Source: an uncultured Phycisphaerae bacterium
GTDB lineage: Bacteria > Planctomycetota > Phycisphaerae > UBA1845 > Fen-1342
Direction of reading: 5' to 3'
Length of the DNA stretch: 64,000 nt
Assembly (NCBI GenBank): GCA_937928595.1
Contig: CALGJV010000003.1
Coordinates: forward strand, 124,001 to 188,000
In this document: in pieces, positions 26,638 through 34,265 of the stretch
How positions within the stretch are numbered: position 1 is the stretch's first letter
Layout of the letters: every line of letters begins with the position of its first letter
Made by a program: the position numbers and the translations under genes
Notes under the pieces: model-generated
Seen by the model: the letters and a program-made list of their open reading frames with translations, nothing else
Database searches by the model: none
What the model was told of the DNA's origin: nothing

Positions 26638-26792
26638 CTCAATCGCGCGGGCGGACGCCGGCGGCCAGAACCCCGGTCGGTGCCCGCCCGCCGACGTGAA
26701 GGCTGCGCGGGGCGCGCCGCGGCCGCGGCGCGGAGCCGAGGCGTACGGGCGGAGCGGTCGGCGGAGGGCGGGGGCAGGGAGCGGCCGGGTCG

Positions 26793-28073
26793 TCAGGCCG
26801 ATTCCTTGCGGAGGCGGCCGGGGGCGAGGAGGTCTTCCTCGCCGCGAACGACGGCGGGCGTGACGGTGTACTTCGTGCCGGGCTTGAGCTCCGGCAGCTC
26901 GAACATGCAGTCCAGCATGAACTCCTCGGTCACGCCGCGGAGGGCGCGGGCGCCGGTGTCGCGTTCGAGGGCGCGCTGGGCGATTTCGCGCAGGGCCTCG
27001 GGCGTGAACTCGAGCTCGGCCCCCTCCATCTCGAACAGCCGCTGGTATTGCCGGACGAGGGCGTTCTTCGGCTCGGTCAGGATCTCGACCAGCGCGTCGA
27101 GCGAGAGCGGCTCGAGCGGGCAGATGACCGGCAGGCGCCCGACGAACTCGGGAATCATGCCGAACTCGATCAGGTCGTCCGGCGTCACCTGCGTGAGGAC
27201 CTGTCCCATGTCGCGGATCTCGTCCGTCTCGCCGACGTCGACGGTGAAGCCGATCTTCTTGCGGCCGAGCCGCTTGCGGATGATCTTGTCGAGGCCGACG
27301 AACGTGCCGCCGCAGATGAACAGGATGTTCGAGGTGTCGAGCTGGATGTACTGCTGCTCGGGGTGCTTGCGGCCGCCCTGGGGCGGGATGTTGCTGACGG
27401 TCCCCTCGAGCATCTTGAGCAGGGCCTGCTGCACGCCCTCGCCGGAGACGTCGCGCGTGATGCTGACGTTGTTCCAGGTCTTGCCGATCTTGTCGATCTC
27501 GTCGATGTAGACGATGCCGCGCTGCGCGGCTTCGAGGTCGTAGTCGGCGTTCTGGAGCAGGCGCAGGAGGATGTTCTCGACGTCCTCGCCGACGTAGCCC
27601 GCCTCGGTGAGCGTGGTCGCGTCACCGATGGCGAAGGGCACGTCCAACACGCGGGCCAGCGTCCGGGCCAGCAGCGTCTTGCCGCAGCCGGTCGGGCCGA
27701 TGAGCAGGATGTTGCTCTTGTCGATCTCGACGTCGCCGTCTTCCATCGCGTCGCTGTGCGCCAGCCGCTTGTAGTGGTTGTGGACCGCGACGGCGATGGC
27801 CCGCTTGGCCAGGTCCTGCCCGATCACGTACTGGTTCAGGAAGTCGAAGATCTCGCGCGGTTTGGGGATCGTCTTGACGGCCGTGCGGGCCTTGCCGGTC
27901 TTGCGCCGCTCCTCGCGGACCAGGTTGTGGCACAGCTCGATGCACGACGCACAGATGAAGACGTCGTCGGCCCCCTCGACCATCGGACCGGCGTCGCGGT
28001 GGCTCTTGCCGCAGAAGCTGCAGATGCTCGCCCGCCGACCGCGATTACCCATCGAACCGCGACTGCCGCTCAT
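26793..28073 (-). CDS. clpX: ATP-dependent Clp protease ATP-binding subunit ClpX
   Basis: ClpX is a hexameric AAA+ unfoldase that feeds proteins to ClpP. The 426-residue product begins with a short Ser/Gly/Arg leader, then the four-cysteine zinc finger: CSFC at about 18-21 and CASCIELC about 20 residues later. Walker A is [12 protein letters not shown], Walker [11 protein letters not shown], and the pore loop is GYVGEDVE. An [16 protein letters not shown] segment and a C-terminal [13 protein letters not shown] helix complete the family pattern. The ATG at 28073 is favoured by GGGAG 5 nt upstream. ClpP is not adjacent, unlike in many bacteria; lepA lies upstream on the same strand with a 181-nt gap. 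Confidence 0.97.
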   Translation of the reverse strand: MSGSRGSMGNRGRRASICSFCGKSHRDAGPMVEGADDVFICASCIELCHNLVREERRKTGKARTAVKTIPKPREIFDFLNQYVIGQDLAKRAIAVAVHNHYKRLAHSDAMEDGDVEIDKSNILLIGPTGCGKTLLARTLARVLDVPFAIGDATTLTEAGYVGEDVENILLRLLQNADYDLEAAQRGIVYIDEIDKIGKTWNNVSITRDVSGEGVQQALLKMLEGTVSNIPPQGGRKHPEQQYIQLDTSNILFICGGTFVGLDKIIRKRLGRKKIGFTVDVGETDEIRDMGQVLTQVTPDDLIEFGMIPEFVGRLPVICPLEPLSLDALVEILTEPKNALVRQYQRLFEMEGAELEFTPEALREIAQRALERDTGARALRGVTEEFMLDCMFELPELKPGTKYTVTPAVVRGEEDLLAPGRLRKESA

Positions 28074-28254
28074 GCACACTCCCTCGCACACGCCTGGAAC
28101 CGCGCCCGCCGGGGAAGCGCGGGCGGCCGTTCATCTTTTCGACGGGAACTGCGTCCGCACCTTAGCATTCTAGCCGCCCCGCGCGCGCTTTCCAGTCCAT
28201 CCGGATGAAGCGGTCGGAAAGTCGTCGGCCGGCCGCGGCGCGCCCGCCCCGGCC

Positions 28255-30051
28255 TCAATCCTCCGGCTCCAGCACGGTCATGAACGCCTTTTGCGGAATG
28301 TCGACGCTCCCCACCGTCTTCATCCGCTTCTTGCCTTCCTTCTGCTTCTCCAGCAGCTTGCGCTTGCGGGTCACGTCGCCGCCGTAGCACTTGGCCGTCA
28401 CGTCCTTGCGGAACGGCTTGATGCTCTCGGCCGCGATGATCTTGCTGCCGATTGCCGCCTGGAGGCGGATTTCGAACTGGTGCCGGTCGATCTCCTTGCG
28501 GAGCTTGATGAGGAAGCGCCGGCCGCGGTGCTCGGCCTTCGAGCGGTGGCAGATCAGGGAAAGGGCGTCCACCGGCTTGCCGTTGATCAGGATGTCGAGC
28601 TTGACGAGGTCGCTGGCGCGGTAGCCGATGACGCGGTAATCCATCGTGCCGTAGCCGCGGGTGATGCTCTTCAGCTTGTCGTAGAAGTCGTACAGGATCT
28701 CGTTGAACGGAAATTCGTACGTCAGCAGGACGCGCTGCGGCGAGAGGTACTCGGTCTTCCGGTACTCGCCGCGGCGCTGCTCGGCGAGCTGCATGATGTT
28801 GCCGATCGAGTCCGCCGGCGTGATCACCTGCATCTCGATGAGCGGTTCGCGCAGTTCCTCGATGTGGCCCATGTCGGGCAAATCGCCGGCCGATTCGACG
28901 TGCCGCAGGGTCCCGTCCCGCAGAACGACCTCGTAGGTCACGCTGGGGGCCGTCTGCACGACGCTCACGCCGCACTCGCGCTCCAGCCGCTCCTGCACGA
29001 TGTCCATGTGCAGCAGCCCGAGGAACCCGCAGCGGTACCCGGGCCCCAGGGCCTCGCTGTGCTGCGGCGCGAAGCTGAAGCTCGCGTCGTTGAGGCTCAG
29101 GCGCTGCAGCGCGTCGCGCAGCGCGTCGAACGACTCGCCCGTCGCCGGGTAGAAGTCGCAGAAGACCATGTGCTGCGGCGGCTGGTAGCCCGGCAGCGCC
29201 GCCGCGGCGGGGTGCAGCGCGTCCGTGACCGTGTCGCCGACCGTCACGTCCTGGAGGCTCTTGATGCTGGCCACCAGGTACCCGGTCTCGCCGGCCGCCA
29301 GTGCCTCGCAGGGCGTCATCTGCGGCCGGAACTTGCCCAGCTCCGTCACCAGGTACGTACGCTGCCGCCCCATCAGCAGCACCTTCTGGCCCTTGCGGAG
29401 CGTGCCGTTCATCACGCGGACGTAGCAGATCACGCCCCGGTAGTCGTTGTACTCGGAGTCGAAGATCAGCGCCTGGAGCGGCGCGGCCGGGTCGCCTTTC
29501 GGCGGGGGCAGGTGCTTCACGATCGCCCGCACCAGATCGTCGATGCCCACGCCGCTCTTGGCCGACACGAACTGCACGTGGTCCGCGCTGATGCCCAGCA
29601 CGTGCTCGATCTCGAGCGCGGCGTCCTCCGGAGCGGCGCTGGGCAGGTCGATCTTGTTGATGACCGGAATGATCTCGAGGTTGTTCCCCACGGCCGCGTA
29701 CGCGTTCGCCACCGTCTGGGCCTGCACCCCCTGCGTCGCGTCCACGACCAGCAGCGCCCCGTCGCACGCCGCCAGGGCCCGGTCCACCTCGTAGTGGAAG
29801 TCCACGTGCCCGGGCGTGTCGATCAGGTTGAACATGTAGGTCTCGCCGTCGCACTCCATATCCACCGTGACGGCCGAGGCCTTGATCGTGATCCCGCGCT
29901 CGCGCTCCAGATCCATGTCGTCCAGGATCTGCGCCTTCAGCTCGCGCTCGCTCACCGCGCCGGAGCGCTGCAGCAGCCGGTCGGCCAGGGTGCTCTTCCC
30001 GTGGTCGATGTGGGCGATGATCGAGAAGTTCCGGATCTTGCTGCGGTCCAT
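28255..30051 (-). CDS. lepA: Elongation factor 4 (LepA), ribosome-associated translational GTPase
   Basis: LepA (EF-4) is a GTPase of 598 residues, usual length for the family. It acts on ribosomes, during initiation or back-translocation. The G domain shows AHIDHGKSTLADRLL, RGITIKAS, DTPGHVDF and NKIDLP. Domain II has YNDYRGVICYVRV, and the family-specific C-terminal domain runs to a KTVGSVDIPQKAFMTVL ending. The ATG at 30051 begins MDRSKIRNFSIIAHIDHG, exactly the family start, and the upstream part of the frame is low-complexity. A TATAAT box lies at 30099-30094, about 42 nt upstream. No good Shine-Dalgarno is present. Divergent from pcm. Confidence 0.97.
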   Translation of the reverse strand: MDRSKIRNFSIIAHIDHGKSTLADRLLQRSGAVSERELKAQILDDMDLERERGITIKASAVTVDMECDGETYMFNLIDTPGHVDFHYEVDRALAACDGALLVVDATQGVQAQTVANAYAAVGNNLEIIPVINKIDLPSAAPEDAALEIEHVLGISADHVQFVSAKSGVGIDDLVRAIVKHLPPPKGDPAAPLQALIFDSEYNDYRGVICYVRVMNGTLRKGQKVLLMGRQRTYLVTELGKFRPQMTPCEALAAGETGYLVASIKSLQDVTVGDTVTDALHPAAAALPGYQPPQHMVFCDFYPATGESFDALRDALQRLSLNDASFSFAPQHSEALGPGYRCGFLGLLHMDIVQERLERECGVSVVQTAPSVTYEVVLRDGTLRHVESAGDLPDMGHIEELREPLIEMQVITPADSIGNIMQLAEQRRGEYRKTEYLSPQRVLLTYEFPFNEILYDFYDKLKSITRGYGTMDYRVIGYRASDLVKLDILINGKPVDALSLICHRSKAEHRGRRFLIKLRKEIDRHQFEIRLQAAIGSKIIAAESIKPFRKDVTAKCYGGDVTRKRKLLEKQKEGKKRMKTVGSVDIPQKAFMTVLEPED

Positions 30052-30093
30052 GTCGGGGCGGTGTCCACCGAGGTCGCGTCGCTCAAACCCGGG

Positions 30094-30099
30094 ATTATA
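30094..30099 (-). promoter_or_regulatory. -10 box of lepA
   Basis: A perfect TATAAT on the minus strand, 42 nt before the lepA ATG. It would give a leader of about 36 nt. No clear -35 is found (TCGCGG at the 17-nt position), so an activator or alternative contact may be needed. It lies in the 116-nt divergent gap with pcm. Confidence 0.5.
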
Positions 30100-30155
30100 C
30101 CGGCCGCGCCGGCCGGCCGCGACGCGCCGCCGGTGGGGGCCGGCCCGCGGCGCGG

Positions 30156-30161
30156 TACGAT
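30156..30161 (+). promoter_or_regulatory. -10-like box of pcm, leaderless arrangement
   Basis: TACGAT ends 6 nt before the GTG start at 30168. Transcription would begin at about the start codon; no Shine-Dalgarno or good -35 is visible. Confidence 0.35.
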
Positions 30162-30167
30162 GCCCGC

Positions 30168-30818
30168 GTGAACACCGTCGATTACGCTCAGCAGCGGGCC
30201 GAAATGGTGCGGACGCAGCTCGCCGACCGCGGGATCCGCGCGCCGCGCGTCCTCGCCGCGCTGGGCGAAATCCCGCGCGAGCTCTTCGTGCCCCCGGCCC
30301 AGCGCGCCAGCGCCTACGCCGACGGGGCGCTGGCGATCGACTGCGGCCAGACGATCTCGCAGCCGTACATGGTCGCGTACATGACCGCACTGCTGGAGCT
30401 GGCCGGGCCCGAGACGGTCCTCGAGATCGGCACGGGCTCCGGCTATCAGACCGCGATCCTCGCTCGGCTGGCCAACCGCGTGCTCACGATCGAGTGGCGA
30501 CTGAAGCTGCTCAACCGGGCGGCCGAGCGGCTGGCGGCGCTCGGTCTGCACAATGTGACGTATCGCTGCGGCGACGGGTCGGTCGGTTGGCCCGAGCGGG
30601 CTCCGTTCGAGGCGATTCTCGTGACGGCCGGCGCGCCCGACGTGCCGGTGCCGCTGGTCGAGCAGCTCGCCCCCGGCGGGCGGCTGGTCGTGCCCGTGGG
30701 ACCGGAGGGCGACCAGGTGCTGGTGCGGATCACGCGCGGGCCGACGGGCCCGGTGCGCGAGGAACTGCTCCGCTGCCGGTTCGTGCCGCTGCTGGGCAAG
30801 GCCGGCTGGGCCGAATGA
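30168..30818 (+). CDS. pcm: Protein-L-isoaspartate O-methyltransferase
   Basis: PCMT methylates L-isoaspartyl residues in damaged proteins, using SAM, as the first step of repair. The 216-residue product has QRAEMVRTQLADRGIRAPRVL at the start, ISQPYMVAYMT, the SAM-binding LEIGTGSGYQTAILA motif near 83-97, and CGDGSVGWPERAPFEAILVTAGAP, then a VVPVGPEG block. All are family signatures. It starts with GTG and has no ribosome binding site, consistent with a leaderless transcript. It converges with the coiled-coil gene, whose stop is only 3 nt away. Confidence 0.95.
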   Translation: MNTVDYAQQRAEMVRTQLADRGIRAPRVLAALGEIPRELFVPPAQRASAYADGALAIDCGQTISQPYMVAYMTALLELAGPETVLEIGTGSGYQTAILARLANRVLTIEWRLKLLNRAAERLAALGLHNVTYRCGDGSVGWPERAPFEAILVTAGAPDVPVPLVEQLAPGGRLVVPVGPEGDQVLVRITRGPTGPVREELLRCRFVPLLGKAGWAE

Positions 30819-30821
30819 CGG

Positions 30822-31442
30822 CTACTTCTTCAGGCGGCGCAGGCCGAGGATGAGTTCGACCTCGCCCAGCGGGACTTGCAGGGCGTCGGCGATGGCGAGC
30901 GCGCTGGTCCCCGCATCCGCCATCTCGTAGATGCGCCGGAAGCGCTCGCTGCGCGGCGCAGCCGGCGCGCCATCGGCGGGCGATGCCGGTGCCGGCGCCC
31001 GCGGCGCGACCGGGGCGGGCGAAGCGACCGGGGCGGCGACGGCCGCCGCGGCCAGACCCGGTTGAAACGCCGTTTCGTCGGCGGGGGCGGCCGCGCGGCG
31101 CGGCTCGGCGACGGGCGGCGGAGCCGGCGGAGCGGCGCGGGACAGTGCCTCGAGCCGCGCAATCCGCTGGTCCGCGTCGCGAATCACGCACTCGAGCTTG
31201 GCGTAGCGGGTCTCGACCTGGGCCGCCACGCGCCGGGAGACTTCCTCGAGCTGCACGAGCAGGTCATCCAGCGCCGCCTGCACCTCGCGCTGGTCGCGCA
31301 GCCGCGCGAGCTGCTCCCGGGCCGCGTCCCGCAGCGACGTCGTGCGGAACTGGTGCCGGCGGAGCATCGTTACGGCGGCCAGGACCAGGGCCAGCGTCCC
31401 GGCGAGGATTGCCCAAGAGCTATCCACGGCTGCCAGCGGCAT
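30822..31442 (-). CDS. Membrane-anchored coiled-coil protein with C-terminal helix-turn-helix-like motif
   Basis: A 206-residue protein with a single N-terminal membrane helix (about 9-26), a coiled-coil segment (about 40-100; QREVQAALDDLLVQLEEVSRRVAAQVE), a long Ala/Pro linker (about 105-160), and a C-terminal region RFRRIYEMADAGTSALAIAD followed by GEVELILGL. That ending closely resembles the tail of DUF6115/SwrB-like proteins, where GxSxxxIAxxLxxxxGEVELIL is a helix-turn-helix-like module. The role is unknown; it would place a DNA- or protein-binding module at the membrane. The start overlaps the end of larC by 23 nt, so it belongs to that transcript. Confidence 0.65.
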   Translation of the reverse strand: MPLAAVDSSWAILAGTLALVLAAVTMLRRHQFRTTSLRDAAREQLARLRDQREVQAALDDLLVQLEEVSRRVAAQVETRYAKLECVIRDADQRIARLEALSRAAPPAPPPVAEPRRAAAPADETAFQPGLAAAAVAAPVASPAPVAPRAPAPASPADGAPAAPRSERFRRIYEMADAGTSALAIADALQVPLGEVELILGLRRLKK

Positions 31443-32628
31443 CGCTTCCCTGCGAGCGGCGCCATGCGCTCAGCGCCGCTTCCTGCACCACCCGCAACGG
31501 CACGCCGCGCACCAGCGCGGCCGCCGCGCAGTCGTCGTACTCCGGCCAGGCCTGCACGACCGCGCCGGCTTGCCGCCCGACTTTCACGCGGATCGGGCCG
31601 TAGGCCGTCGCCACCGTTTCCGGGCTGCGGGCGAGCTTCCGCCGGGTGCATACGTGCCGCCGCACGCCGAACGTGGTTGTCTCGTGCAGCAGCACGGTTT
31701 CCAGGGCCGCGGCGCGCGCGTCCTCGCACAGCACCGTCAGCAGCTGACCCGGGCGGCCTTTCTTCATGATCATCGGCACCACGAACACGTCGAGCGCACC
31801 GGCCGCCAGCAGCCGCTCGCAGGCGTACGCGACGGCCTGGCCGGTCGCGTCGTCCACCTGGGCCTCCAGCACGACCACCGTGTCGTGCTCGGCGTCGTCC
31901 GGCGCGCTGCGCGGACCGATCAGCACCCGCAGCACGTTCGGCCGCGTACGGCCTTGCCGCGTGCCGGCCCCGCAGCCGACCGCCTCGAGCCGCAGGGCGG
32001 GCGGCGGGCCGTAGCCGGCGGCCAGCGTCGTGAGGATGGCCGCGCCCGTGGGCGTCGTGAGCTCACCCGGCTCGTCGCACTCGGCCAGCGGCGCGCCGCG
32101 GAGCAGGAGCGCTGTGGCCGGCGCCGGCACGGGCAGCACGCCGTGTTCGCACGTCACGGTGCCGCTGCCGGTGGGGATCGGCCCGCAGCGCACTTCCGAC
32201 ACGCCGAGCTCGGCCAGCCCCGCGCACGTTCCCACGATGTCGAGCAGCGCGTCGTCCGCGCCGACCTCGTGAAAGTGGACCTTCTCGGGAGCGATTCCAT
32301 GCACGGCCGCCTCGGCCTCGGCCAAGCGCTCGAAAACCCGGCGGGCCTCTGCGGCCACCGGCGGTGTCAGACCGGCCGCGTCGATGCGCGCGAGGATCTG
32401 CGGGAGGTGGCGGTGCTTGCGCGGGGCGCCGGCGTCGAGCATGACCTGCACATGCGTCGCGGCGAGTCCGTGGCGTTGCACTTTTTGCGCGGTGAGCGTG
32501 ACACCGGGCAGGTCGAGCCGCCGGGCCAGGTTGTGCAGGAAATCCACCGGCAGGCCGACGTCGACGAGTGCGCCGAGCAGCATGTCGCCCGCGGCGCCGC
32601 AGAAGCAATCGAAATACGCACAACGCAT
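31420..32628 (-). CDS. larC: LarC, nickel-pincer nucleotide cofactor biosynthesis (nickel insertase)
   Basis: LarC inserts nickel into the pyridinium dithiocarboxylate nucleotide to make the nickel-pincer cofactor of LarA-type racemases. The 402-residue protein starts with YFDCFCGAAGDMLLGALVDVG and has HFHEVGADDALLDIVG near 155, a PTGAAILTT segment, and the second half VVLEAQVDDATGQ with MIMKKGRPG. In Lactobacillus the gene is split and read through a frameshift; here it is one uninterrupted frame. LarA, LarB and LarE are not in the window. It starts 1 nt after the stop of the dehydrogenase gene. Confidence 0.9.
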   Translation of the reverse strand: MRCAYFDCFCGAAGDMLLGALVDVGLPVDFLHNLARRLDLPGVTLTAQKVQRHGLAATHVQVMLDAGAPRKHRHLPQILARIDAAGLTPPVAAEARRVFERLAEAEAAVHGIAPEKVHFHEVGADDALLDIVGTCAGLAELGVSEVRCGPIPTGSGTVTCEHGVLPVPAPATALLLRGAPLAECDEPGELTTPTGAAILTTLAAGYGPPPALRLEAVGCGAGTRQGRTRPNVLRVLIGPRSAPDDAEHDTVVVLEAQVDDATGQAVAYACERLLAAGALDVFVVPMIMKKGRPGQLLTVLCEDARAAALETVLLHETTTFGVRRHVCTRRKLARSPETVATAYGPIRVKVGRQAGAVVQAWPEYDDCAAAALVRGVPLRVVQEAALSAWRRSQGSDAAGSRG

Positions 32629-32629
32629 G

Positions 32630-33547
32630 TCATCCCTCGCGGGCGCGGGCCGGCGTTGCGGCGGGCGGCGCGGCCAGACGCTCGTATACGCGGATCATCG
32701 CCTGCGTGCCGAGATCGCCGTCGCCCGCGGCCTCGACCGCGCGGAAGAGCTGCTGCGCGAGCGCCGTGCCCGGCAGCGGCACCCCCAGGCGTTGCGCGGC
32801 CGCCTGCACGATTCGCAGGTCCTTCTGAATCAGACGCACCATGAAGGCCGGCTGGAGGTCGCCGGCGGCGATCTTGGGTCCCAGGTTCGTCAGTGCCCAC
32901 GAGCCGCCCGCGCCGGTGCCGAGCGTCTCGAGCATCTGCGCCACGTCGAGTCCGCTGGCGCGGGCCAGCTGCACGGCCTCGCAGACCGCGATCAGGTTGA
33001 CGGCGCAAAGAATCTGATTGCAAGCTTTCAGCATCTGGCCGCTGCCGCTCGGGCCGACGTGGACGATGCGCCGCCCCAGGTGCGCGAGGATCGGTCGCAC
33101 ACGCTCGACGGCCTCGGCCGGCCCGCCGACCATGATCGTGAGCGTCGCGTTGCGGGCGCCGCTGTCGCCGCCGGTGACCGGCGCGTCCAGCAGCGTGACG
33201 CCGCGGGCCGCGAGGCGCGCGGCGAAATCGCGGGTCGCTTCGGGGCTGATCGTGCTGAGGTCCACAACGCAGGCGCCGGGCCGCAGGGCCTCGGCGGCGC
33301 CGTGCGGTCCGAAGAGCACCTGCTCCACGTCCGACGTGTCGGTCACCATCGTCAGGAGGAGCGCGCATTCGGCCGCGACCGCGGCGGGTTGCTCGCACCA
33401 GCGGGCGCCGCGCGCCAGCAGCGGGGCGGCGCGGGCCGGCGTGCGGGTGTGGACGAACAGCGGGTAGCCGGCCTGCAACAGGTGGCCGGCCATGGGGCCG
33501 CCCATGATGCCCAGCCCGATGAAGCCCAGCGGCGGCCGTGCGCTCAT
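32630..33547 (-). CDS. 3-hydroxyisobutyrate/2-hydroxy-3-oxopropionate dehydrogenase family
   Basis: This NAD(P)-dependent beta-hydroxyacid dehydrogenase (305 residues) shows GFIGLGIMGGPMAGHLL for nucleotide binding, VDLSTISPEATRDFA, LLDAPVTGGDSGARNATLTI and the catalytic-lysine block GQMLKACNQ near 165-175, followed by MVRLIQKDL. The DSTISP-like and DAPVxGG motifs are family-wide. They do not separate 3-hydroxyisobutyrate, tartronate semialdehyde or gamma-hydroxybutyrate enzymes, so no symbol is given. The larC start is immediately downstream and infC upstream, so it lies in one run thrS-infC-this-larC. Confidence 0.87.
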   Translation of the reverse strand: MSARPPLGFIGLGIMGGPMAGHLLQAGYPLFVHTRTPARAAPLLARGARWCEQPAAVAAECALLLTMVTDTSDVEQVLFGPHGAAEALRPGACVVDLSTISPEATRDFAARLAARGVTLLDAPVTGGDSGARNATLTIMVGGPAEAVERVRPILAHLGRRIVHVGPSGSGQMLKACNQILCAVNLIAVCEAVQLARASGLDVAQMLETLGTGAGGSWALTNLGPKIAAGDLQPAFMVRLIQKDLRIVQAAAQRLGVPLPGTALAQQLFRAVEAAGDGDLGTQAMIRVYERLAAPPAATPARAREG

Positions 33548-33637
33548 ACCGAGGCCCTCGCAGTGCCCCCCGGCGCGCTGCGATGGTACCGGACCCGCCG
33601 GCCGGACTCCACCGGGGCCGCGGGGCGCCGGCCCGGG

Positions 33638-34249
33638 TCAGCCCGCGGCCTGCGGCGGACTGGTGGTCGGCGCATCGTCGTCGAGCGGTTCGTCGTCGTC
33701 CGCGTCGTCCGGCGTCGCGACATCGGGCTTCACCTCGACGTCGTCGAACGCCCCCTTCACGGGCACGAGGATCATCACCATGTGGCGCCCGTCCATGCTG
33801 GGCGCCCGCTCGATCTTCACCTTCGCGCCGAAGTACTCGATGATCTCGCGGAACGTGGCGAAGCCGATGTCGCGGTGGCTGCGCTCGCGACCGCGGAAGA
33901 CCATCGTGAACTGGACCTTGTCCCCCTTCTTGAAGAACTTGATCGCCCGGTTAATCTTGATCTCACGATCGTGCGTGTCGGTCTTGGGGCGGAGGCGCAC
34001 TTCCTTGAGCTGCTGCTCGTGCGTGCGCTTGACGTTCTTCTTCTGCTGGTACTTCCATTTGCCGTAATCCATGAGCCGGCAAACGGGCGGACGCACGTTC
34101 GGGGCGACCTCGACCAGGTCGAGACCGGCCTCCCGCGCCATCCGCAGGGCTTCCAAGTTGCTCACGATCCCGAGCTGCTCGTTGTTGTCGCCGATCAGGC
34201 GCACGGGCGAGACACGGATCTGCTCGTTGCAACGCAGGTTCTGGTTGAT
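33638..34249 (-). CDS. infC: Translation initiation factor IF-3, probable AUC start
   Basis: IF-3 binds the 30S subunit and checks the start codon-anticodon pair. Motifs are RCNEQIRVSPVRLIGDNNEQLG, LDLVEVAPNVRPPVCRLMDY, GKWKYQQKK, and the C-terminal domain with KFFKKGDKVQFTMVFRGRE. A long acidic tail (DDADDDEPLDDDAPT) runs beyond the normal end. The frame has no suitable ATG. The start that fits is ATC at 34249-34247, giving a 203-residue protein beginning (M)NQNLRCNEQIR, with AGGTGA 5 nt upstream (34260-34255). A GTG at 34258 is too close to its own ribosome binding site. A rare start is known for infC in E. coli (AUU) and underlies autoregulation. thrS stops 16 nt upstream; rpmI and rplT are not downstream. 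Confidence 0.93.
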   Translation of the reverse strand: MNQNLRCNEQIRVSPVRLIGDNNEQLGIVSNLEALRMAREAGLDLVEVAPNVRPPVCRLMDYGKWKYQQKKNVKRTHEQQLKEVRLRPKTDTHDREIKINRAIKFFKKGDKVQFTMVFRGRERSHRDIGFATFREIIEYFGAKVKIERAPSMDGRHMVMILVPVKGAFDDVEVKPDVATPDDADDDEPLDDDAPTTSPPQAAG

Positions 34250-34254
34250 GGGCC

Positions 34255-34260
34255 TCACCT
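34255..34260 (-). promoter_or_regulatory. Ribosome binding site of infC that selects the AUC start
   Basis: AGGTGA, part of a longer AAAGGAAGGTGAGG stretch, ends 5 nt before ATC 34249-34247. It is directly after the thrS stop codon. The position decides for ATC over the in-frame GTG (34258) and ATT (34273). Confidence 0.6.
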
Positions 34261-34265
34261 TCCTT

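Noticed and set aside
33548-33637. Possible rpmI or rplT in the gap after infC
   Set aside because: 90 nt is too short and no L35 or L20 motif is seen.
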